Numbered from the stretch's first letter, positions 7,972 to 16,851 are shown. The stretch is DNA of 64,000 nt from an uncultured Ruminococcus sp. (GCA_902787825.1 CADAHS010000005.1:62001-126000), one strand, 5' to 3'. Numbers and translations are program-made. Notes: a model not told the origin generated them from the letters alone.

Positions 7972-8793
7972 TCATTTATCATCGTATTCTTTAGAGGCTT
8001 TAGCACCTTGAACGATCCATTTTATACAAACTATTATTATAACAAATACAGCAACAATCAGTATTAAGTATAATAGACATACTCCAATGAACCTGAAGGT
8101 GAACCAGTGATTATAATCGTCCAGACCGAGGGTAAGCTTGTTCCCGTCAGCACGGAAAATGTAATCAGAATCATGAGTATCAATATCAAACTTGTCGGTA
8201 ATGCCGAGAATGTTCCCGTCCTTGTCGATATATGCGGCTTTCATATCGCTGAACTTATCCTTCAGATAATAGATATCAACATCGCTGTCTCTTTCTTTGT
8301 ATTTGAGCTGATAGCTGCCGCTGAGCAGCATATGAGCTCTTTCGTAACGTGATTCGCCGTCATAATAATTGTTGTAAGCACCAACTCTTCTGACAATATT
8401 GGTATGTGCAAAAAGACTTACATAACCGTCTTTTGAGTATTGTGCGATCTCACTTTTCTTATCAATACAATAATTCTGAGATACAGACTTTGTTTCCTTC
8501 CATTCGGTCGCTTTATCTTTTCCGTATTTTTTTAGTTTTTCCTGGTCTATATGTGAAACATAGTAGGTTTCTCTCGTCTTTACTGTATAATCGTGAGCTT
8601 CGGTCAGATGTTGTGCGTCCCATACGATTGGAACAAGTATATCTATGAAGACTGTACCCTGCGGTGCATTGAAAAACGAAAGCTCAACATCTCCAAGGTC
8701 AGGGTCGGATGCAAAAGCCGTTATCGAAAAGCTGCACATTAATATTGCTGCTGTTACTGCACAAATGATACTTCTTAATGATCTCTTTCTCAT
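7972..8793 (-). CDS. Membrane-anchored extracytoplasmic protein, paralog 1
   Basis: 273 residues, unrecognised. A signal peptide ends near ITAFA, followed by an outer domain, one membrane helix near the C-terminus (about 237-262) and a short charged tail. It differs from its tandem paralog by a longer middle part rich in Lys and Tyr. The ATG at 8793 is preferred to the GTG at 8802 because the AGGGGTG site lies 6 bases before the ATG. No promoter could be assigned with confidence. Gene duplication is evident; the function is unknown. Confidence 0.8.
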   Translation of the reverse strand: MRKRSLRSIICAVTAAILMCSFSITAFASDPDLGDVELSFFNAPQGTVFIDILVPIVWDAQHLTEAHDYTVKTRETYYVSHIDQEKLKKYGKDKATEWKETKSVSQNYCIDKKSEIAQYSKDGYVSLFAHTNIVRRVGAYNNYYDGESRYERAHMLLSGSYQLKYKERDSDVDIYYLKDKFSDMKAAYIDKDGNILGITDKFDIDTHDSDYIFRADGNKLTLGLDDYNHWFTFRFIGVCLLYLILIVAVFVIIIVCIKWIVQGAKASKEYDDK

Positions 8794-8902
8794 TTGTATC
8801 ACCCCTGTGTTTTATTTTACCACATTTTTCTTACACTGTCTTTACTCTGAGATTACAGTTGATTTACATCTCTACTATATAGACGAATAATGTCACCCGA
8901 AA

Positions 8903-8947
8903 TGTGCAAATAAAATTACAGATCGTTAAAATTTGTAGGTTTGCACA
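8903..8947. repeat. Spaced inverted repeat upstream of the foldase gene
   Basis: TGTGCAAA (8903-8910) and TTTGCACA (8940-8947) are exact inverted copies, with a partly complementary AT-rich middle. It lies in the 328-base gap 8794-9121 between divergent genes, where no gene and no strong promoter were seen. Confidence 0.4.
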
Positions 8948-9121
8948 AAACCAGCCCACCCGACTTGTGTGAAACGGCAGATTTCATTCACAAAAAATTA
9001 ATAATATGGCACACATATTCATCACATAATTATAGTACAATTCATTTGTGTGTTTTACAGTCAGGCAGAATACGCTGCCAACACTGTTATCAAGAAAAAA
9101 ACTATGGAAAGGAAAAATGAA

Positions 9122-10414
9122 ATGATAAAGAAATTTTGTGCAATGCTCGCTGCTCTGGCACTGAGCGTATGCGTTTTCACAGGCTGCAACAATTCAAGCT
9201 CAAGCGAGGCGGATTCAAGCTCGGCATCTGATAGTTCAGCATCTTCCTCAGCGGCTGACAGCTCAAGCTCGTCAGACAGTTCGGATACTTCATCTTCAGA
9301 CAGCTCAACAGCTTCTTCAGCTGCTGACGATTCCTCAAAGACCGTTGTCACCGCCAAGGATCCTTCGCTGACCATTGACGGCAAAAAGATGGATATCACG
9401 AATTTCACAATGTGCACTATCGACGGTACGCCTATCGACTTTATGACATTCAGGTATTTCTACTTTGTAACGCTTGATAGTTTCCAGTCCGAGTACGGTG
9501 CTGATATCAACACTCTCAGAAACGTCAAGGGCGGTTTTGAGGGCGTTATGACTGACGCTGTGAACAGGGCAAAGAACCTTGTTATATATGAACAGTGGGC
9601 AAAGGAAAACAATATCACTCTTTCGGACGACGAAAAGAAGAAAGTCGAGGAAGAATACAACAAGATGAAATCCAGCGAGAGCGATTTCGATGCACAGCTA
9701 AAGAACGCTCATCTGACCGAGGATCTTTATAAAAGGCTCCTTGAGAGCAATGCACTTTACGAAAAGGTAGTGAATACACTTTTCAAGAACGACGGAAAAT
9801 ACGCAACAAAGAAGGCAGATTTCAAGGAGATCGTCAAGGATACGACAAAGTATGCTCACGAAACTCACGTTATGATACCGTACTATGCTGAGGTCGAGAT
9901 TGATGCAGAGACTAAAAAGACTTACGATTCCCTTAGCCTTGACAACAAGCTTAAGGCTAAGCAGAATGCTTACGCTGCACTTGACAATGCGGGCAAGGAG
10001 AAGGCAAAGCAGGCTGCAAAGGCAAGGGCTGACGAGGTGCTCAAAAAGGCTCAGGCAGGTGAGGATTTCAGCAAGCTCATCACAGAGAACGGCTGGGATA
10101 CAAGACTTGCATCAAACAACGTCGGCTACTATTTCAGCAAGGAGAACACTTCATTCCCTAAAGAGCTGGTTGAAAAGACATTTACCTTAAAGGAGAACGA
10201 GGTCGCTAAAGAGCTCGTAGAGAACGAGGTGTACGGCTACTTTATCGTAAAGCGTCTTGCACCTGATACAAAGTATATAGATGAGAACATCGATTCACTT
10301 ATCCAGATATACGATCAGCCTCTTCAGGAGAAAATGTATTCTGAAAAGAGCAATTCAATGGAGGTCAAGACCTGCGACAACTGGGACAAGATAACCATTG
10401 ACAGCATAACTTGA
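9122..10414 (+). CDS. PrsA/SurA-like peptidyl-prolyl isomerase lipoprotein
   Basis: Membrane-anchored foldase acting on exported proteins outside the cell; 430 residues. A signal peptide ends in the lipobox FTGC, followed by a Ser/Asp-rich stalk (about residues 25-75), a helical SurA-N-like chaperone region, and a parvulin-type segment near residues 300-380 with FSKLITENGWD, VGYYF and a closing FIVKRL. The ATG at 9122 is chosen because GGAAAGG lies 9 bases before it and the signal peptide starts there; an upstream in-frame ATG at 9050 would add a poor leader. Closed by the terminator at 10425. Confidence 0.85.
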   Translation: MIKKFCAMLAALALSVCVFTGCNNSSSSEADSSSASDSSASSSAADSSSSSDSSDTSSSDSSTASSAADDSSKTVVTAKDPSLTIDGKKMDITNFTMCTIDGTPIDFMTFRYFYFVTLDSFQSEYGADINTLRNVKGGFEGVMTDAVNRAKNLVIYEQWAKENNITLSDDEKKKVEEEYNKMKSSESDFDAQLKNAHLTEDLYKRLLESNALYEKVVNTLFKNDGKYATKKADFKEIVKDTTKYAHETHVMIPYYAEVEIDAETKKTYDSLSLDNKLKAKQNAYAALDNAGKEKAKQAAKARADEVLKKAQAGEDFSKLITENGWDTRLASNNVGYYFSKENTSFPKELVEKTFTLKENEVAKELVENEVYGYFIVKRLAPDTKYIDENIDSLIQIYDQPLQEKMYSEKSNSMEVKTCDNWDKITIDSIT

Positions 10415-10424
10415 TAAAACACAA

Positions 10425-10455
10425 AGCGGACAGCAAAGGCTGTCCGCTTTTTTTG
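10425..10455 (+). terminator. Terminator of the foldase gene
   Basis: Perfect 10-bp stem AGCGGACAGC / GCTGTCCGCT (10425-10434, 10439-10448) followed by a run of T. Confidence 0.9.
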
Positions 10456-10583
10456 TGTCAATCCGACATGGACAGACATAAAATAAAGTATCGGGAAAAC
10501 GACCGTTGATGATTAAAACGGCAAACAAAGGGAATAATCATAGTGTGGATATTCCACGAATACTTTTGAATGGAGTGTTTGTT

Positions 10584-10940
10584 TTGACTGTACACAGAGG
10601 TGAGATATACTATGCCGATCTCAGTCCGGTGGTCGGCTCTGAACAGGGTGGATTAAGACCTGTGCTTATTGTACAAAACGATGTCGGCAACAAACATTCG
10701 CCGACGGTGATAGCTGCGGCGATAACCAGCCAGCGTGAAAAAGCAAAGCTGCCTACGCATATCCGGCTTGACAGCCGCAGCTGTGGACTTGCCAAGGATT
10801 CAGTGGTGCTGCTGGAACAGATCCGTACATTAGACAAACAAAGGCTGAGAGAAAAAATGGGGTCGCTGGACACAAGATCTATGAACGCAGTAAACTCGGC
10901 TTTATCGGTTAGTTTTGGATTAACCGGAGCGCATATGTGA
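10584..10940 (+). CDS. mazF: MazF/PemK family endoribonuclease toxin (no antitoxin adjacent)
   Basis: Sequence-specific mRNA interferase of the type II toxin family, 118 residues, close to Bacillus EndoA/NdoA. Visible are [11 protein letters not shown] at the start, the Gly-Leu-Arg-Pro segment with the conserved active-site Arg, and AAITSQ with the conserved Thr followed by KLPTHI. A TTG at 10584 with GGAG 8 bases upstream gives the family's usual N-terminus; an ATG at 10506 would add 26 residues without similarity. The foldase terminator and only about 130 bases lie upstream, too little for a MazE-type antitoxin. Confidence 0.88.
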   Translation: MTVHRGEIYYADLSPVVGSEQGGLRPVLIVQNDVGNKHSPTVIAAAITSQREKAKLPTHIRLDSRSCGLAKDSVVLLEQIRTLDKQRLREKMGSLDTRSMNAVNSALSVSFGLTGAHM

Positions 10941-10945
10941 TATGA

Positions 10946-10984
10946 AAACGGGAGAATTTACAAAGCGTTCTCCCGTTTATTCAT
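10946..10984 (+). terminator. Terminator of mazF
   Basis: Perfect 11-bp stem AAACGGGAGAA / TTCTCCCGTTT (10946-10956, 10968-10978), followed by a short T-rich end. Confidence 0.8.
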
Positions 10985-11045
10985 ATTAATTAACAAAAGA
11001 GCCAAGGTGCATTATCACTTTCAGATCAAATTAACAGGTTAATAA

Positions 11046-11096
11046 ACAGAGCTTTGGCATACCCGAAAAGGGATTTCCAAAGCTCTGTTTTGTTTT
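11046..11096. terminator. Duplicate terminator-like hairpin
   Basis: Perfect 12-bp stem ACAGAGCTTTGG (11046-11057) with its complement at 11077-11088, an inner CCC/GGG pairing, then TTTTGTTTT. It closely resembles the hairpin at 12579-12609 and appears to be part of the same duplicated segment. Confidence 0.65.
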
Positions 11097-11107
11097 CTCA
11101 TTTTCTC

Positions 11108-11175
11108 AAACAGGGCAGGCTTCACAAGCTCAATTCCCATTGTGAAAAGCTTCTCCCCTTTGAGCATATGTAAAG
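11108..11175 (-). pseudogene. Relic of the Zn-phospholipase-C-like gene at 12636
   Basis: Read on the minus strand, this stretch codes for EKLFTMGIELVKPA, which matches EELFTIGTELVKLA of the intact gene at 12636-13259. DNA similarity extends over about 70 bases. Together with the copied hairpin at 11046 it looks like a tandem duplication that lost its middle. A stop lies upstream in the frame and no ribosome site is visible. Confidence 0.6.
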
Positions 11176-11248
11176 CCTTAGTGCAAAATTGTCAGCGGCT
11201 GATATTTGTAGAATATGCTGAAATTATGGCATACGATGCTTGTACTTG

Positions 11249-11277
11249 TTGACTTTAGAAAAAAATGGGTATATAAT
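11249..11277 (+). promoter_or_regulatory. Sigma-A promoter of the C39-like lipoprotein gene
   Basis: TTGACT (11249-11254), 17-base spacer, TATAAT (11272-11277). The transcript would start near 11284. Confidence 0.85.
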
Positions 11278-11330
11278 AAATAACGGCGGATGATATGTCT
11301 GCGATATTCTATTATTTAAGCGTGAATAAA

Positions 11331-12569
11331 ATGAAAAAGATAATTTCGGTCATCGTTTCGTTTTCGATAGCCTTCGGTTGTTTTTGCAGCTGCAGTGATT
11401 TAAACAGCTCTGATACCGTTTCCTTTCAAAGCACGAGCACGCAAAGCAGCTCACAGAGCATCGTTGAAACTACGGAAGCGACTACGACTACGACAACAAC
11501 TACGACTTCTGTGACAACTTCTGCCGCAGAAGCGTCAGAGCCAACAAGCGAGAGTGTGACGGCTGCTTCGGTCACAACGACCACTCAAACTGAGCAGTCC
11601 ACTGTCGGGACAGACAGCGTTGCAAGCCCTGCTTCGCAAACTAAGAAAACTGCTGTCACTACAAAGAGATCCACCGTAACAAGCAAAGCGACAAAGCGGT
11701 CATCTGTTACAGCGAAAAAGCCTGCGGTCACAACTGCAAAGCCTTCCGAAGCGACAACGTCAACGGCTGCGAGCACTGCTGTTACAACGACACAAAAGCC
11801 GGCTCCTGTCCCTGCGGACGTAACCAAAGATACTGCTGACAAGCTGTACTACATACCACAGACCACAAAGCTTTACGATCTGAAAAAGAACTGTGTCGGC
11901 AGCATTTACGCTTACAGCTTCTACACGGGACGCTACGACCCTAATTATCCCGGATACGTTAAGATCGACTATCTGTACGGAAAGTATCTCATTGCTGCGG
12001 GAAGTGTCAGGATACAGAAAAACGCCAGGATACTTCCGACTGCCTGCATCGGACAGATGGGCGGAAGGATATACGGGTACTCAGCTTGCGGTCCTGCTGC
12101 GGCGACAATACTTGTAAACAGTCAGCTGGGACTCAACTGGAACAAAGACGATCTGCTGCTGCATTGCGAAAGAAACCGTCTTAACGATCAGGGCAGTCTG
12201 AGATACGGAGGCGGAATAACGGCTCCAAGACTGATGACGGCGATAAACGGTTTTTCAAAAGGAAAGGTCAAGGTTCAGAACGTTTACGGACGTGATCCTT
12301 CGACTATTCTCAAAAAGCAGATAGATGCAGGCAACAGAAGCATCGTCGTTGTACAGTACACCTCGTACATCGTGACACATTACAGCTCGGGCACACATTT
12401 TGTGGTCATTTGCGGATACGAGTACATAAACGGAGTGCTATACTTCTACTATGCCGATCCGTTTTACGGTCAGGGCGGAAGAAGCCTGCTGAGAGTCAGG
12501 GCTTCGACACTGGCTTATTCGATGAATATGGTTGCAATAGAGCCTCGGTGCATACTCACTGTAAAATAG
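11331..12569 (+). CDS. C39-like peptidase domain lipoprotein with Thr-rich stalk
   Basis: 412 residues. A signal peptide ends in the lipobox CSC, followed by about 140 residues of Thr/Ser/Ala/Lys-rich stalk, then a C39-like papain-fold domain. Its catalytic Cys is in SACGPAAA, its His in THFVVICGY and its Asp in YADPF. Such domains cleave peptides or remodel the cell surface; the substrate is unknown. The ATG at 11331 begins a typical signal peptide, although no strong ribosome site precedes it; an ATG at 11295 is in frame but only about 10 bases from the predicted transcript start. It ends in TAG and is closed by the terminator at 12579. Confidence 0.8.
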   Translation: MKKIISVIVSFSIAFGCFCSCSDLNSSDTVSFQSTSTQSSSQSIVETTEATTTTTTTTTSVTTSAAEASEPTSESVTAASVTTTTQTEQSTVGTDSVASPASQTKKTAVTTKRSTVTSKATKRSSVTAKKPAVTTAKPSEATTSTAASTAVTTTQKPAPVPADVTKDTADKLYYIPQTTKLYDLKKNCVGSIYAYSFYTGRYDPNYPGYVKIDYLYGKYLIAAGSVRIQKNARILPTACIGQMGGRIYGYSACGPAAATILVNSQLGLNWNKDDLLLHCERNRLNDQGSLRYGGGITAPRLMTAINGFSKGKVKVQNVYGRDPSTILKKQIDAGNRSIVVVQYTSYIVTHYSSGTHFVVICGYEYINGVLYFYYADPFYGQGGRSLLRVRASTLAYSMNMVAIEPRCILTVK

Positions 12570-12578
12570 CAAAAGAAA

Positions 12579-12616
12579 AGAGCTTTGGAGTATTTCTCTC
12601 CAAGGCTCTGTTTTTT
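12579..12616 (+). terminator. Terminator of the C39-like gene
   Basis: Stem AGAGCTTTGGAG / CTCCAAGGCTCT (12579-12590, 12598-12609) with one G-U pair, followed by six T. Confidence 0.85.
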
Positions 12617-12635
12617 GTCGGCTTTTGTATTATGC

Positions 12636-13259
12636 TTACGCTTTGATAAGCTCGCTGTAAAGCTCCAGCGTTCTTGCGGCGCACACATTGACGTGCTCCA
12701 TTTTCAAAAACTGCGGAAGCTCGGGAGTGATCTTGTCCTTGTAATCGTTCACGACATAGTCACGATACTGAATGATCTGCCCGGCAGTAACGCTTGCAAT
12801 ATCCCTTGCGCAGGCAAGCTTCACAAGCTCTGTACCTATCGTGAAAAGCTCCTCCTTGACAAGCATACTGTTAAAGCGGAAGAGTTCCTCCCACTTGAGC
12901 TTTGTTATCTGCTCACGGCTGAGAGCCTGATCCTTCTGCAAGAATATAAACAGTCCCGGCTGTACAGCCTCGTCCCACGCTATATCGGTGATGCAGTGAA
13001 AAACGTAACCCTTCAGAAAGTCGATGTCATCACAAAACGCATCAGCATTGTCTTTGTAAAACTCAGCAAGCTGATTTTTCCAGACATTATAATCAACACT
13101 TCTTATGTGTGCGCTATACCTCGTTTTCTGATCGGCAAATCCCTTTAAGTTCACACTGTCAGGGGCAATGCTTCCCAGAAGAAATGATGGCTTATTGCTG
13201 ATCCCGAGCTTTTCACTGAGCATCTGTGCGATCAGAAGATGTACCGGAAAGGACGGCAT
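12636..13259 (-). CDS. Zinc-dependent phospholipase C-like protein
   Basis: 207 residues of the Zn_dep_PLPC fold. The N-terminus MPSFPVHLLIAQ, then FLLGSIAPDSV near residue 27, and the helix FLKGYVFHCITDIAWD near residue 82 supply the His and Asp metal ligands typical of the family. There is no signal peptide, so it is probably cytoplasmic; in other Firmicutes such proteins are of unknown role. The ATG directly abuts the ricT stop, which places it as the last gene of the decarboxylase-darA-holB-ricT operon. A decayed partial copy lies at 11108. Confidence 0.8.
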   Translation of the reverse strand: MPSFPVHLLIAQMLSEKLGISNKPSFLLGSIAPDSVNLKGFADQKTRYSAHIRSVDYNVWKNQLAEFYKDNADAFCDDIDFLKGYVFHCITDIAWDEAVQPGLFIFLQKDQALSREQITKLKWEELFRFNSMLVKEELFTIGTELVKLACARDIASVTAGQIIQYRDYVVNDYKDKITPELPQFLKMEHVNVCAARTLELYSELIKA

Positions 13260-14123
13260 TTATTCTCCCTCCAATGATTTAAGTGCTTTTATCTCATTGC
13301 GGTCAACACGGATAACGCTGTCCTTGATGACCTCGACTTCCTTCTTGTCAAAGGTTGTGATATTATCGTTGCTGTCAAGCTTTACCCTGAGCTTTCCGGT
13401 GATGAGGTTTGCCTCCTCAACTACTCCCCTGCCCATTGAGGTCTTGACGATAGCTCCCTGTTTTGGAGTAGTTTTGAGCAGATCCTCATAAGCGTCCTGC
13501 TCATATTTCAAACAGCACATAAGTCTGCCGCAGGTGCCGGATATCTTTGTCGGGTTGAGTGACAAGCCCTGCTCCTTAGCCATTTTGATAGAAACCGGCT
13601 GGAACTCTCCGAGAAATCTTGAACAGCAAAAAGGCTGTCCGCACACACCAAGTCCGCCGAGCATTTTCGCTTCGTCCCTGACACCGATCTGTCTTAGCTC
13701 TATCCTCGTTCTGAAAACAGATGCAAGGTCTTTTACAAGCTCACGGAAATCGACTCTGTTTTCAGCTGTGAAATAAAACAGCAGCTTGTTATTGTCAAAA
13801 GTACACTCAACGTCGATCAGGTTCATATTCAGTTTGTGCGCAGCGATCTTTGACTCACATATTTTGAACGCCTCGGCTTGCTTTGCCTTATTGCGTTCGA
13901 TACGCTTGAAGTCATCATCATTAGCGATCCTGATTATCGGCTTTATCGGTGAGGTAAACTTGGTCTGGTCTATCTCCCTGTCAACGATGACGACCTCACC
14001 GCACTCGACTCCCCTTGCAGTCTCGACAATGACCTTGTCGCCCTGTTTGACGTTATTGTCCTGGGGATCGAAGTAATAGACCTTTCCCACGCTTTTGAAA
14101 CGAACTCCGATTATTTTTAACAT
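13260..14123 (-). CDS. ricT: PSP1 domain protein RicT (YaaT)
   Basis: Subunit of the RicA/F/T (Y-complex) iron-sulfur complex that, in Bacillus, works with RNase Y in mRNA maturation and affects sporulation and competence. 287 residues. The C-terminal PSP1 domain holds the cysteine motifs GVCGQPFCC and GTCGRLMCC (about residues 160-200) that bind Fe-S clusters. The ATG at 14123 begins MLKIIGVRF and has an AAAGGA site; an in-frame ATG at 14168 lies inside holB and is rejected. It lies 13 bases after holB. RicA and RicF are not in the window. Confidence 0.92.
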   Translation of the reverse strand: MLKIIGVRFKSVGKVYYFDPQDNNVKQGDKVIVETARGVECGEVVIVDREIDQTKFTSPIKPIIRIANDDDFKRIERNKAKQAEAFKICESKIAAHKLNMNLIDVECTFDNNKLLFYFTAENRVDFRELVKDLASVFRTRIELRQIGVRDEAKMLGGLGVCGQPFCCSRFLGEFQPVSIKMAKEQGLSLNPTKISGTCGRLMCCLKYEQDAYEDLLKTTPKQGAIVKTSMGRGVVEEANLITGKLRVKLDSNDNITTFDKKEVEVIKDSVIRVDRNEIKALKSLEGE

Positions 14124-14136
14124 AATATTTTCCTTT

Positions 14137-15138
14137 CTATTTAACAACTTGTGAAAGCTTTGCTGCAAAGTATGACAAAGTCAGCGAAAGATTACAGTTT
14201 GCATCTATTCTCCCAACGCAGTCAAGTGCGGTGTCATAAAGCCTTGAACACCCGGCTGATGAGAGCATTGCGCTAAGTCGCCTTGCTCCCTGCTCATAGC
14301 AGCTCACCGAAAGCTCCCTTTCGCTGTTCCCGACACAGCACGAAGCCGCATCTCTTGCGATCTCGGAAAACAGCTCTGCTGCCTGTCTTGCAAGCTGCTT
14401 TTTCCCGTCAGCAGCAAACACCGCTTTCAGCACGCCATACTCACTTCCCGTGAGCAGTCCGTCGCAGATGCCTCTTGCTATATCTACCGCATCGTGGAAT
14501 CCCCCGTTTTCAAGGTACTGTCTGCACCTTCCGATGTTGCCACGGCCGGCTTGCACGGCAGAGTCGATATCCTGCTGTGCTGCCTGCGGAAAGTTTTCTG
14601 TCAAATACTCAATGCTTTCCTGCTCGCTGACAGCTGAAACACCGACAGACAGTGTCCTTGATATTATCGTTTGCAAAAATACCTCTTTGCTGCGGGCTGT
14701 CATTATAACGACAACGTGCTCCGGCGGCTCTTCAATAAGCTTCAGAAGAATATTCTGCACTGCGATGATAGTGTTGACCGATCTGTCTATATCGGGGATT
14801 ATGTATACCTTGTATCTGCTCTCATTTGGCATTACCGCAGAATCAGCAACTATCGGTCTTATCGACTCGTCGATTATATAGTTTCCGTTAGGATTAGCCC
14901 TGACATATATCACATCAGGGTGAGTGCCGTGCATTATCATTCTGCACGATTTGCACACACCGCACGGCTGACCGTTATGCTCGCTGCAAAGATAGCTCGC
15001 AGCGATATACGATGCAAGATGCTTTTTTCCAAGCCCGCTGTCGCCGTGGATTATTATCGAACGCTGTTCCCTGTCCTTGACGACCATCCGGCGGACAAGC
15101 TCAACAGCCTCCCTGTTCCCGTAAACTTTAAGCTGCAT
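14137..15138 (-). CDS. holB: DNA polymerase III subunit delta'
   Basis: Clamp-loader subunit of the replicative polymerase, 333 residues. A Walker A-like GDSGLGKKHL is at about residues 32-41, the zinc-finger cysteines CGVCKSC are near 59-65, and the sensor region is around ARSKEVFLQTIISRTLSV. The C-terminal collar domain is poorly conserved, as usual. The start lies 6 bases after the darA stop with only a weak site, suggesting translational coupling. Confidence 0.93.
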   Translation of the reverse strand: MQLKVYGNREAVELVRRMVVKDREQRSIIIHGDSGLGKKHLASYIAASYLCSEHNGQPCGVCKSCRMIMHGTHPDVIYVRANPNGNYIIDESIRPIVADSAVMPNESRYKVYIIPDIDRSVNTIIAVQNILLKLIEEPPEHVVVIMTARSKEVFLQTIISRTLSVGVSAVSEQESIEYLTENFPQAAQQDIDSAVQAGRGNIGRCRQYLENGGFHDAVDIARGICDGLLTGSEYGVLKAVFAADGKKQLARQAAELFSEIARDAASCCVGNSERELSVSCYEQGARRLSAMLSSAGCSRLYDTALDCVGRIDANCNLSLTLSYFAAKLSQVVK

Positions 15139-15144
15139 AGATCA

Positions 15145-15468
15145 TCACACTTGTTCAAATCTTTCGATATCCGTCACAAATATCGTTGCTCCGCCGATAG
15201 TCACCTCAACAGGCTGGGCATCTGCATAATCTCTTTCAAGCACTGTCGATGCAGGAACAGTCTGCTTTCTTTTCTGCGAGAACTGCTTGCACACCTCTAT
15301 AACGGTATCGACCTTGTCATTATCACAGCAGATCATAAACGTGGTGTTTCCCTTTGAGAGAAAACCTCCCGTGGAAGCGAGCTTGGTAGCTCTTATGCCT
15401 GCCGCTGAAAGTCCTTTATTGACAGCGTATGCGTCATCGCTGTGGATAATAGCATATACAAGTTTCAT
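15145..15468 (-). CDS. darA: Cyclic-di-AMP receptor DarA (PII-like)
   Basis: PII-like signal protein of 107 residues (DUF970, also called PstA/YaaQ) that binds c-di-AMP as a trimer. Visible are MKLVYAIIHSDDA, the TKLASTGGFL loop with the ligand-binding Gly pair, and GNTTFMI. It has a GAAGGAGG site before the ATG. The same order darA...holB-ricT is found in Bacillus subtilis, where yaaR lies between. Its effector partner is not known. Confidence 0.95.
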   Translation of the reverse strand: MKLVYAIIHSDDAYAVNKGLSAAGIRATKLASTGGFLSKGNTTFMICCDNDKVDTVIEVCKQFSQKRKQTVPASTVLERDYADAQPVEVTIGGATIFVTDIERFEQV

Positions 15469-15500
15469 ATGATCCTCCTTCGGTATTTATCACACATAAT

Positions 15501-16838
15501 TCAGTATACCACATTTATCTCAAAAATGCTATACCTTTTTAGAATTTTTATTATCTGTTGTGAGATCACCTCACCGCTGACCGCTACCGGCACCGATGGC
15601 TGACAGGCTGTTACGGTCATTGCGCAGATCTTTCCGAGTGCGTCGTCAACGCTGACGGTCCTGTATCTGCTGAAGGCTGCCTGCCTGACGCTCATAACGG
15701 ACTTTGTCTGACAAAGCGGCACGATCTCCCTTCTCAAAGCTTGTTTGACAGGTATCTTTTCAAATGCCGAAACGAGCCTGTCAAAGTCATTGCGAGTATT
15801 GTATATTCCTGCCATAAGCACAACATACTCGCTGTCGCTGTATTCAGGCTCTATCCCGAGCTTTCTCAGCCCATTTGCAAGCTCATCACCGCTGTAACCG
15901 CACTCTGAGGCTCTCACCGAAAGCTTCAGCTGTTCATCTCCGCAAAGCTTCCAGCCCAAAGCGGCAAGCCTTTGCTTGCACTTGTCAAGCGCACACACCG
16001 TCTGTGAAAGCTTTTGTCTGAATTCGCCCGAGGCAAGCATATCCGAACAGATATCAAGGCTTTGCAGGATAAGATATGACGGGCTTGTCGAACCAAACAT
16101 CGACATTACAGTTTTTGCTCTATCCAAAAACTCTTTGGGCGCTTGCTTTGAAATATGCACAAGCGCTCCCCCGGTAAGGCAAGGCAGCGTCTTATGTGCC
16201 GAATCACAGCAGATATCTGCACCAAGCGCTATCGGGTGGATATTCTCGTTCAGCGATCCCAGATAAGCACCGTGGGCATTATCCACAAGCAGCGGCACGC
16301 CCTCAGCTTTACATATTTGCGAAATACTCTTTATATCGGCGATATTGCCTATATAATCAGGGCTCGTCACATAGCAGCAGTCGATATCCTTATTGCCGTC
16401 AAGTGCTTGCTTTATCTGCTTTGGAGTTATATCACAGCAGCAAATGCTCTCACCCGGCGTTTCAGGATAAAGCCAGACGATATCCATATCCAGCAGTATG
16501 CACGCATCAATAAAAGCCTTGTGAACATTTCTTGGCGCAAGCACGCTCAGCCTTTGCTTTTCACTGGTGAGGCGCATGATGCCAAGCATTGTTTTGATGC
16601 ACTGGCTGGAGCCTTCTGTCGAAAAAAGCGTCTTTGCGCTGCCAAAAGCACGGCTCATCTGCTGCTCGCTCTGCCCGATGATACCCTGAGCATCGTACAG
16701 ATAATCCGCACCGCTGATCTCGGTAATGTCCCTTTGCTCTATGCCAAGCTTGCACGCTCCCTTATGACCCGGCATATGAAAACGGCTGGCACCGCTGCTG
16801 ATGTAGCTGTCGATAAAATCGTTGACAGGCGTTGACAT
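15501..16838 (-). CDS. Orn/Lys/Arg decarboxylase family PLP enzyme
   Basis: PLP-dependent fold-type I amino-acid decarboxylase, 445 residues, the short YaaO/SpeA-like class, likely acting on arginine or lysine in polyamine supply. The N-terminus has FHMPGHKG; the PLP Lys lies in DSAHKTLPCLTGGA near residue 215, with the upstream DNAHG and the SSQC segment. It is followed after 32 bases by darA, as yaaO is near darA in Bacillus, but the tmk gene that normally lies between is absent here. A GGGGAG site precedes the ATG. Substrate choice cannot be decided from sequence. Confidence 0.85.
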   Translation of the reverse strand: MSTPVNDFIDSYISSGASRFHMPGHKGACKLGIEQRDITEISGADYLYDAQGIIGQSEQQMSRAFGSAKTLFSTEGSSQCIKTMLGIMRLTSEKQRLSVLAPRNVHKAFIDACILLDMDIVWLYPETPGESICCCDITPKQIKQALDGNKDIDCCYVTSPDYIGNIADIKSISQICKAEGVPLLVDNAHGAYLGSLNENIHPIALGADICCDSAHKTLPCLTGGALVHISKQAPKEFLDRAKTVMSMFGSTSPSYLILQSLDICSDMLASGEFRQKLSQTVCALDKCKQRLAALGWKLCGDEQLKLSVRASECGYSGDELANGLRKLGIEPEYSDSEYVVLMAGIYNTRNDFDRLVSAFEKIPVKQALRREIVPLCQTKSVMSVRQAAFSRYRTVSVDDALGKICAMTVTACQPSVPVAVSGEVISQQIIKILKRYSIFEINVVY

Positions 16839-16851
16839 AGGCTCTCCCCTT

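Noticed and set aside
11331..12569. Bacteriocin-processing C39 transporter
   Set aside because: Only the papain-like domain on a lipoprotein; no ABC domains and no precursor peptide nearby.
16155..16835. Plus-strand 226-codon frame
   Set aside because: Antisense shadow of the PLP decarboxylase gene, no start signal.
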